Made by a program: the position numbers and the translations under genes
Source of the DNA: Comamonas_F sp047606565
GTDB lineage: Bacteria > Pseudomonadota > Gammaproteobacteria > Burkholderiales > Burkholderiaceae_C
Assembly (NCBI GenBank): GCA_047606565.1
Contig: JASGEH010000059.1
Location: 1 to 19,840, forward strand
DNA: 19,840 bases
Direction of reading: 5' to 3'
The notes under the pieces: generated by a model
What the model saw: only the letters and a program-made list of their open reading frames with translations
The model's database searches: none
Told to the model about the DNA's origin: nothing
In this document: positions 10,992 through 19,840 of the stretch, one piece after another
Layout: each line of letters starts with the position of its first letter
Numbering within the stretch: position 1 is the stretch's first letter

Positions 10992-13900
10992 TCAGCCCAC
11001 CCACTTGCGCGCATTGCGCCAGATCCGCAGCCAGGGGCTGGCGGCGCTGATGTCGCCGTTCGTCCAGCTCATCTGCACGTTGCGGAAGACCCGTTCCGGG
11101 TGCGGCATCATGGCCGTGAAGCGGCCGTCGGCCGTGGTCACCGCCGTCAGGCCGCCCGGGCTGCCGTTGGGGTTGTGGGGGTAGGTCTCGGTCGCCGCGC
11201 CGTGGTGGTCCACGTAGCGCATCGCGGCGATGGCCTTGGCCGGATCGCCGCGGCGGGCGAAGTTGGCATAGCCCTCGCCGTGAGCGACGGCGATCGGCAG
11301 GCGGCTGCCGGCCATGCCGGCGAAGAACAGGCTGGGCGACTCCAGCACCTCGACCAGACTCAGGCGGGCCTCGAAGCGCTCGCTGCGGTTGGTGGTGAAG
11401 CGCGGCCAGGCCTCGGCGCCGGGGATGATGTCGGCCAGTTCGGCGAACATCTGGCAGCCGTTGCACACGCCCAGGCCAAAGGTGTCGGGGCGCGCGAAGA
11501 AGGCGCGGAACTGCGTGCCCAGGCCCTCGTTGAAGGTAATCGAGCGCGCCCAGCCGATGCCGGCACCCAGCGTGTCGCCGTAGCTGAAGCCGCCGCAGGC
11601 GACGATGCCCTGCATCTCGGCCAAGCTGGCGCGGCCGGTCTGCAGGTCGGTCATGTGGACATCGACCGCCTCGAACCCAGCGGTGTCGAAGGCGTAGGCC
11701 ATCTCGACGTGCGAGTTCACGCCCTGCTCGCGCAGGATGGCGACCTTGGGACGCGACAGGTTCAGGAAGGGCGCGGCCACGTCCTCGGCCGGGTCGAAGG
11801 TCGGCGCCACGTGCAGGCCCGGATCGGCCGGGTCGCCGGCCAGCGCGTGCTCGCTGTCGGCGCAGGCCGGGTTGTCGCGCTGCTGGCAGATCTTCCAGCT
11901 CACGCTGTCCCAGACCTGGTGCAGGTCGGCCAGTTCGGCGCTGAAGACCGGCTTGGCGTCGCGCCAGACCTGCAACTGGCCCTTGCCGGCATCGATGGGC
12001 GAGGACTCCGGCCGGGTCTTGCCGATGACGTGGGTCTGGCGGCTCAGGCCGTGCGCGCGCAGGGTCCGCAAGACCGCGTCGCGGTCTTCGGTGCGCACCT
12101 GCAGCAGCACGCCCAGTTCCTCGGTGAACAGCGCCTTGAGCGTCAGCTCCTCGCGCCGGCCGCTGGTTTGCTGAGCCCAGTTCTTGGCGTCGCCGGTTTC
12201 CATGCGGCTGTCGCTGATGCCGTCGCCCTCGGTGATCAGCATGTCGACGTTGAGCGAGACGCCGACGTGGCCGGCGAAGGCCATCTCGGCGGCCGCCGCC
12301 AGCAGGCCGCCGTCGCTGCGGTCGTGGTAGGCCAGCAGCTTGCCCTGGCCGCGCAGTTCGTTGACGGCGTTGACGAGGTTGACGAGGTCTTTGGGGTCGT
12401 CCAGGTCCGGCACATCGGTGCCTTCCTGGTCCAGCGCCTGCGCCAGGATGGAGCCGGCCATGCGGTGCTGGCCGGCGCCCAGGTCGATCAGGATCAGGCT
12501 GCTGTCGGCAACCTGCGCGTCGAGCTGTGGCGTGAGTGTGCCGCGCACGTCGGCCAGCGTGGCGAAGGCCGAGACGATCAGCGACACCGGCGCCGTCACC
12601 TTGCGGGCGCTGCCGTCCTCGGCCTTCCACTGGGTGCGCATGGACAGCGAATCCTTGCCGACCGGAATCGAGATGCCCAGCGCCGGGCACAGTTCCAGGC
12701 CGACGGCCTCGACCGTGCGGTAGAGCGCGGCGTCTTCGCCGGGCTCGCCGCAGGCAGCCATCCAGTTGGCCGACAGCTTCACGCGCGCCAGTTCGATGGG
12801 CGCGGCCAGCAGGTTGGTGATGGCCTCGGCCACCGCCATGCGGCCGGAAGCCGGGGCGTCGAAGGCGGCCAGCGGCGTGCGCTCGCCCATGGCCATGGCC
12901 TCGCCCGCGAAGCCCTGGTAGTCGGCCAGCGTGACGGCGACGTCGGCCACCGGCACCTGCCACGGCCCGACCATCTGGTCGCGGTGCGTGAGGCCGCCCA
13001 CGGCGCGGTCGCCGATGGTGATGAGAAAGCGCTTGGAAGCCACGGTCGGGTGGCCCAGTACCTGGATGACGGCATCCTGCAGCGCCACGCCGGTGAGATC
13101 GACCGGCTGGAAGCTGCGCGCCACGGTCCGCACGTCGCGGTGCATCTTGGGCGGCTTGCCCAGCAGCACGTCCATGGGCATGTCCACCGGCGCCAGCGTG
13201 CCGGCGGCCTCGGCCGCGTCGCTTTCGACCACCGACAACTGGCGTTCTTCCGTGGTCACGCCGATCACGGCGTAGGGGCAGCGCTCGCGCGCGCAGAAAG
13301 CCTCGAATTGCGGCAGCGACTCGGGCGCGATCGCCAGCACGTAGCGCTCCTGGCTTTCATTGCTCCAGATTTCCTTGGGCGCCAGGCCGGATTCCTCCAG
13401 CCTGACCTGGGACAAGTCGAAGCGCGCGCCCCGGCCAGCGTCGTTGACCAGCTCCGGGAAGGCATTGGACAGGCCGCCCGCGCCCACGTCGTGGATGGCC
13501 AGGATGGGGTTGTCCGTGCCCAGATTGGCGCAGTGGTTGATGACTTCCTGCGCACGGCGCTCGATCTCGGGGTTGCCGCGCTGCACCGAATCGAAGTCCA
13601 GCGAGGCCGCGTTGGCGCCGGCGGCCATCGAGCTGGCCGCGCCACCGCCCATGCCGATGCGCATGCCGGGGCCGCCGAGCTGGATCAGCAGGCTGCCGGC
13701 CGGGAACACGATCTTCTTCGTCAGCCGGTCGTCGATGGTGCCGACGCCGCCGGCGATCATGATGGGCTTGTGGTAGCCGCGGCGCTCGCCGGCCACGGTC
13801 TGCTCGTACTCGCGGAAATAGCCCGCCAGATTGGGCCGGCCGAATTCGTTGTTGAAGGCCGCGCCGCCCAGTGGGCCTTCGGTCATGATCTGCAAGGCGC

Positions 13901-15089
13901 TGGCGATGTGGCCGGGCTTGCCGTAGTCGGCGCCCTCCTTCGGCCACAGCTTGGAGACGGTGAAGCCGGCCAGGCCCGCCTTGGGCTTGGAGCCGCGCCC
14001 GGTGGCGCCTTCGTCGCGAATCTCGCCGCCCGCGCCGGTCGAGGCGCCGGGGAAAGGCGAAATGGCGGTCGGGTGGTTGTGCGTCTCCACCTTCATCAGC
14101 ACGTGGCGCAGCTCGTCGGTCTTGCCGTAGCTCGGGGCCTGCTCGCCCGCCGCGACGGCGGCGAACTTCTCCTGCACATAGCCTTCCATCACCGAGGCGT
14201 TGTCGGCATAGGCGATGACGGTGTGCGCCGGCGTGGTCTTGTGCGTGTGGCGGATCATGCCGAACAGGCTATTGGGCATGTCCTCGCCGTCGATGGTGAA
14301 CTGGGCATTGAAGATCTTGTGCCGGCAGTGCTCGCTGTTGGCCTGCGCGAACATCATCAGTTCGACGTCGGTCGGGTTGCGGCCGAGCTTGGTGAAGGCC
14401 TCGACCAGGTAGTCGATCTCATCGTCGGCCAGTGCCAGGCCGAACTCGGCGTTGGCCCGCTCCAGCGCGGCGCGGCCGCCGGCCAGCACGTCAACCGTTT
14501 CCATGGGCGCGGCCTGCAGGGCCGTGAACAGCCGCGCGAGCTGGTCGCGGTCGTAGACCACGCTTTCGGTCATGCGGTCATGCAGCAAAGCGCCGATCTG
14601 TTCACGCTGCGCCTCGGTCAGGCTGGGCTTGCCGGCCAGCAGGCCGGTCTTGAACGTCAGCACGTATTCGGTGGCACGCTCGATCCGCCGCACCGCCAGG
14701 CCGCAGTTGTGCGCGATGTCGGTGGCCTTGGAGGCCCAGGGCGAGACCGTGCCGATGCGCGGGCTGACCAGGATCACGCCGCCGTCGGAGAACTCGGTCG
14801 GCGCCGCGTAGGGCTCGCCATAGCTCAACAGCGCCGCCAGCTTGGCCTGCGTGGCCGCGTCGGGCGCGCCATCGAACGCCGCCACATGCACGAAGCGGGC
14901 ATGAATGCCCGTGATCTTGTCGTGAATGGCCTGCAGCCGGGGCAGAAGTTGCTGGGCGCGGAAGGAAGACAGCGCGTTGATGCCGGGGGCTGCGCCCTCG
15001 AAAATGGACAGATGCGGGGTCACGGTCGGGGTGGCCTGGGTGCCAGTTGAGGTGCCGATGACTGCCGGAAAGGGTTTCCCGACAGCCAT
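10992..15089 (-). CDS. purL: Phosphoribosylformylglycinamidine synthase (FGAM synthase), large single-chain type
   Basis: PurL converts FGAR, glutamine and ATP to FGAM, the fourth step of purine synthesis. The 1365-residue chain is the large proteobacterial form: an N-terminal domain, two AIRS-like ATP-binding halves and a C-terminal glutaminase. Visible signatures are GTVSPWASKATDIAHNCGL near the N-terminus, KVETHNHPTAISPFPGASTG, and GGGAASSMAAGAN. The glutaminase has GVCNGCQM (nucleophile Cys1209) and the His/Glu pair in HPERVFR (His1330, Glu1332). No frameshift is seen. The start is uncertain: the ATG at 15089 has no Shine-Dalgarno, and the first ~28 residues do not look conserved; an in-frame GTG at 15023 is an alternative. 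A TAAAAT box lies just upstream. It ends against the bidirectional terminator at 10910-10949. Confidence 0.95.
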   Translation of the reverse strand: MAVGKPFPAVIGTSTGTQATPTVTPHLSIFEGAAPGINALSSFRAQQLLPRLQAIHDKITGIHARFVHVAAFDGAPDAATQAKLAALLSYGEPYAAPTEFSDGGVILVSPRIGTVSPWASKATDIAHNCGLAVRRIERATEYVLTFKTGLLAGKPSLTEAQREQIGALLHDRMTESVVYDRDQLARLFTALQAAPMETVDVLAGGRAALERANAEFGLALADDEIDYLVEAFTKLGRNPTDVELMMFAQANSEHCRHKIFNAQFTIDGEDMPNSLFGMIRHTHKTTPAHTVIAYADNASVMEGYVQEKFAAVAAGEQAPSYGKTDELRHVLMKVETHNHPTAISPFPGASTGAGGEIRDEGATGRGSKPKAGLAGFTVSKLWPKEGADYGKPGHIASALQIMTEGPLGGAAFNNEFGRPNLAGYFREYEQTVAGERRGYHKPIMIAGGVGTIDDRLTKKIVFPAGSLLIQLGGPGMRIGMGGGAASSMAAGANAASLDFDSVQRGNPEIERRAQEVINHCANLGTDNPILAIHDVGAGGLSNAFPELVNDAGRGARFDLSQVRLEESGLAPKEIWSNESQERYVLAIAPESLPQFEAFCARERCPYAVIGVTTEERQLSVVESDAAEAAGTLAPVDMPMDVLLGKPPKMHRDVRTVARSFQPVDLTGVALQDAVIQVLGHPTVASKRFLITIGDRAVGGLTHRDQMVGPWQVPVADVAVTLADYQGFAGEAMAMGERTPLAAFDAPASGRMAVAEAITNLLAAPIELARVKLSANWMAACGEPGEDAALYRTVEAVGLELCPALGISIPVGKDSLSMRTQWKAEDGSARKVTAPVSLIVSAFATLADVRGTLTPQLDAQVADSSLILIDLGAGQHRMAGSILAQALDQEGTDVPDLDDPKDLVNLVNAVNELRGQGKLLAYHDRSDGGLLAAAAEMAFAGHVGVSLNVDMLITEGDGISDSRMETGDAKNWAQQTSGRREELTLKALFTEELGVLLQVRTEDRDAVLRTLRAHGLSRQTHVIGKTRPESSPIDAGKGQLQVWRDAKPVFSAELADLHQVWDSVSWKICQQRDNPACADSEHALAGDPADPGLHVAPTFDPAEDVAAPFLNLSRPKVAILREQGVNSHVEMAYAFDTAGFEAVDVHMTDLQTGRASLAEMQGIVACGGFSYGDTLGAGIGWARSITFNEGLGTQFRAFFARPDTFGLGVCNGCQMFAELADIIPGAEAWPRFTTNRSERFEARLSLVEVLESPSLFFAGMAGSRLPIAVAHGEGYANFARRGDPAKAIAAMRYVDHHGAATETYPHNPNGSPGGLTAVTTADGRFTAMMPHPERVFRNVQMSWTNGDISAASPWLRIWRNARKWVG

Positions 15090-15110
15090 CGACAGAGAGG
15101 GGAAGCCGCG

Positions 15111-15116
15111 ATTTTA
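15111..15116 (-). promoter_or_regulatory. Possible -10 element upstream of purL
   Basis: TAAAAT on the minus strand lies 22 bases before the purL ATG, inside a small hairpin (GCCGC 15105-15109 with GCGGC 15117-15121). A second hairpin, CCGATGT/ACATCGG (15121-15127, 15134-15140), occupies the place of a -35, and no TTGACA-like hexamer is seen. If used, the leader to the ATG would be only about 15 bases. Confidence 0.35.
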
Positions 15117-15252
15117 GCGGCCGATGTCGCTGAACATCGGCAGTGTGGACGATGCCCGCCGGCATGCGAGCCGCCTCGCCCTACCCCAGGCTCTCCATCA
15201 AGAGCCGCAGGCCTTCCATGCAGATGATTCTGGTGTTGAGCTGAAACACGCG

Positions 15253-17778
<2,526 letters not shown>

Positions 17779-17783
17779 CGAGG

Positions 17784-17819
17784 GTCGCGGCGGGCCGCCG
17801 CGATGGCGCGGGCCGCGAC
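17784..17819 (-). other. GC hairpin between parE and parC
   Basis: GTCGCGGC (17784-17791) and GCCGCGAC (17812-17819) form an 8-bp stem around a 20-base GC-rich loop, ending 6 bases before the parC ATG at 17778. No T-run follows. It could limit ribosome access to that start or set transcript stability. Confidence 0.4.
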
Positions 17820-17869
17820 GGGGTCGTCAGGGGCGGAGGGCGTCCGGGCTCGGGAAGGGCCGCGCGGGC

Positions 17870-19840
17870 TCAGACGTCGATCTCGACGTCGTTGCCATGC
17901 AGCTCCATCAGCTCGCGGCGCGAGGCGGCTTCGCCCTTGCCCATCAGCTTGGTGATCTCGGCCTGGGTCTGCAGGAAGCCGAGCGCGCCCAGGGTGATGG
18001 GCAGCAGGCGCCGGGTGTCGGGGTTGAGCGTGGTTTCCCACAGCTGCCCGGCGCTCATCTCACCCAGGCCCTTGAAGCGGCTGATGCTCCAGGCGCTCTC
18101 GCGCACGCCGTCCTTGCGCAGCTTGTCGAGGGCGGCGTTCAGCTCGGCCTCGTCGAGCACGTAGAGCTTGGCCGCCGGCTTCTTGCCGCGCGCCGGCGCG
18201 TCGATGCGAAACAGCGGCGGGCGCGCCACGTAGACGTGGCCGGCCTCGATCAGCTTGGGGAAATGGCGGAAGAACAGCGTCAGCAGCAGCACCTGGATGT
18301 GCGAGCCATCGACGTCGGCGTCCGACAGGATGCAGATCTTGCCGTAGCGCAGGCCGGAGAGGTCCGGGCTGTCGTCGGGGCCGTGCGGATCGACCCCGAT
18401 GGCCACCGAGATGTCGTGGATCTCGTTGTTCTTGAACAGCAGGTCGCGCTCCACCTCCCAGGTGTTGAGCACCTTGCCGCGCAGCGGCAGCACGGCCTGG
18501 TTCTCCTTGTCGCGCCCCATCTTGGCGCTGCCGCCGGCCGAGTCACCCTCCACCAGGAAGACTTCGTTGTAGGCGAGGTCGCGGCTTTCGCAGTCGGTCA
18601 GCTTGCCCGGCAGCACGGCCACGCCCGAGCCCTTGCGCTTCTCGATCTTCTGGCCGGCGCGCTGGCGCGTCTGCGCGGCCTTGATGGCCAGCTCGGCCAG
18701 TTTCTTGCCGAACTCGACGTGCTCGTTGAGCCACAGCTCCAGCGCCGGGCGCACATAGCCCGAGACCAGCCGCACGGCGTCGCGCGAGTTGAGCTTTTCC
18801 TTGATCTGGCCCTGGAATTGCGGGTCCAGCACCTTGGCCGACAGCACGTAGGAGGCGCGCGCGAACACGTCCTCGGCCATCAGCTTGACGCCCTTGGGCA
18901 GCAGCGCGTGCAGCTCGATGAAGCTCTTGACCGCCAGGAACAGCCCCTCGCGCAGCCCGCTGTCGTGGGTGCCGCCGGCGCTGGTCGGGATCAGGTTGAC
19001 GTAGCTCTCGCGCACCGGCGCACCGTCCTCGGTGAAGGCCACGGCCCAGGCCGCGCCCTCGCCTTCGGCGAAGCTGTCGTGGTTCTTGTCGGCATGGCCC
19101 GCGCCCTCGAACACCGGGATCACCGGGTCGGCCGCCAGCGTCTGGCCCAGGTAATCGACCAGGCCGCCCTTGTACTGCCAGGTCTGGCTGTCCTTGCTCT
19201 TTTCGTTGACCAGGGTGACGCTGACGCCGGGCATCAGCACCGCCTTGCTGCGCAGCAGGTGCGTCAGCTCGCCCAGCGGCAGGTTCTGCGACTCGAAGTA
19301 CTTGCCGTCGGGCCAGACCCGCACCGTGGTGCCCTGGCGGCGGTCGCCGCTGGCCTGCGGGCGCCGCGTCAGCGGCTCCACCACGTCGCCGCCCGAGAAG
19401 GCCAGGCTGGCGACCTGGCCCTCGCGGTGGCTGCTGACCTCCAGCCGCTTGGCCAGCGCATTGGTCACGCTCACGCCCACGCCGTGCAGGCCGCCCGAGA
19501 AGCTGTAGGCGCCGCCCTTGCCCTTGTCGAACTTGCCGCCTGCGTGCAGCCGGGTGAAGACCAGCTCGATCACCGGCGCCCCTTCCTCCGGATGCAGGCC
19601 GAAGGGAATGCCCCGGCCATCGTCCTCCACGCTGACCGAGCCATCGGCATGCAGCGTGACCTTGATCTTTTTGCCGAACCCCGCCAGCGCCTCGTCGGCC
19701 GCGTTGTCCAGCACCTCCTGGATGATGTGCAGGGGGTTGTCGGTGCGGGTGTACATGCCCGGCCGCTGCTTGACGGGCTCCAGGCCCTTGAGGACCCGGA
19801 TCGAGCCCTCGCCGTACGCGCCATCAACGGCGGAAGAAGA
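17870..19840 (-). CDS. parE: DNA topoisomerase IV subunit B (5' end beyond window)
   Basis: ParE is the ATPase subunit of topoisomerase IV. The frame is open to the right edge, where 28 further codons (SSSAVDGAYGEGSIRVLKGL..., then EPVKQRPG) precede MYTRTDNPL; only a few N-terminal residues are probably missing. The GHKL ATPase motifs are EVLDNAADEALAG, DDGRGIP and GGLHGVGVSVTNALAKR. The TOPRIM domain shows EVFLVEGDSAGGSAKMGRD and ILSDADVDGSHIQVLL, giving the metal-binding Glu and Asp residues, with PLRGKVLNTWEVE between them. The C-terminus GLGEMSAGQLWETTLNPDTRRLLPI is standard, and the protein ends GNDVEIDV. The short insert-free TOPRIM region and the adjacent parC favour ParE over GyrB. 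It is the upstream partner of parC and probably co-transcribed; the promoter lies outside the window. Confidence 0.96.
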   Translation of the reverse strand, partial: SSSAVDGAYGEGSIRVLKGLEPVKQRPGMYTRTDNPLHIIQEVLDNAADEALAGFGKKIKVTLHADGSVSVEDDGRGIPFGLHPEEGAPVIELVFTRLHAGGKFDKGKGGAYSFSGGLHGVGVSVTNALAKRLEVSSHREGQVASLAFSGGDVVEPLTRRPQASGDRRQGTTVRVWPDGKYFESQNLPLGELTHLLRSKAVLMPGVSVTLVNEKSKDSQTWQYKGGLVDYLGQTLAADPVIPVFEGAGHADKNHDSFAEGEGAAWAVAFTEDGAPVRESYVNLIPTSAGGTHDSGLREGLFLAVKSFIELHALLPKGVKLMAEDVFARASYVLSAKVLDPQFQGQIKEKLNSRDAVRLVSGYVRPALELWLNEHVEFGKKLAELAIKAAQTRQRAGQKIEKRKGSGVAVLPGKLTDCESRDLAYNEVFLVEGDSAGGSAKMGRDKENQAVLPLRGKVLNTWEVERDLLFKNNEIHDISVAIGVDPHGPDDSPDLSGLRYGKICILSDADVDGSHIQVLLLTLFFRHFPKLIEAGHVYVARPPLFRIDAPARGKKPAAKLYVLDEAELNAALDKLRKDGVRESAWSISRFKGLGEMSAGQLWETTLNPDTRRLLPITLGALGFLQTQAEITKLMGKGEAASRRELMELHGNDVEIDV

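Noticed and set aside
11100..15050. Very long plus-strand open frame (1316 codons) opposite purL
   Set aside because: Same composition artefact; purL on the other strand has full-length homology and catalytic motifs.

Overview
The window is GC-rich chromosomal DNA carrying conserved housekeeping genes. Protein sequences and gene order point to a betaproteobacterium of the Burkholderiales, most likely Alcaligenaceae (Bordetella/Achromobacter type). That placement rests on recognition, not on a database search. I see no insertion sequence, prophage, CRISPR array, tRNA or rRNA. All genes but one lie on the minus strand.

Layout, left to right. Positions 1-518 hold the N-terminal part of a probable SAM-dependent methyltransferase whose 3' end lies outside the window. 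Positions 594-9444 hold a translation and ribosome-assembly cluster, transcribed leftwards as rimP-nusA-infB-rbfA-truB-typA. A strong intrinsic terminator at 529-560 ends it. The cluster has a ~210-base leader with a good sigma70-type promoter (9663-9691) and, almost at once, a hairpin followed by eight U residues (9615-9643). This resembles an attenuated leader. A 430-base divergent intergenic region (9445-9874) separates this operon from the only plus-strand gene. That gene (9875-10813) encodes a predicted NYN-family ribonuclease domain fused to a C-terminal cold-shock (OB-fold) domain. It converges on purL, and the gap holds a compact two-hairpin element framed by 13-bp direct repeats and then a strong bidirectional terminator. 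purL (10992-15089) encodes the large single-chain FGAM synthase. parC (15253-17778) and parE (17870 to beyond 19840) encode topoisomerase IV; parE runs off the right edge.

How the genes work together: RimP, RbfA, TypA/BipA and TruB mature ribosomes and tRNA, IF2 starts translation, and NusA couples transcription termination and antitermination to this. ParC and ParE decatenate daughter chromosomes. PurL makes a purine precursor.

The best candidate for something under-described is the NYN-cold-shock fusion, a putative RNA-cutting enzyme with its own RNA-binding module, divergently placed beside the nusA operon. The second is the promoter-plus-immediate-terminator leader of that operon. Most of the rest is ordinary core genome.
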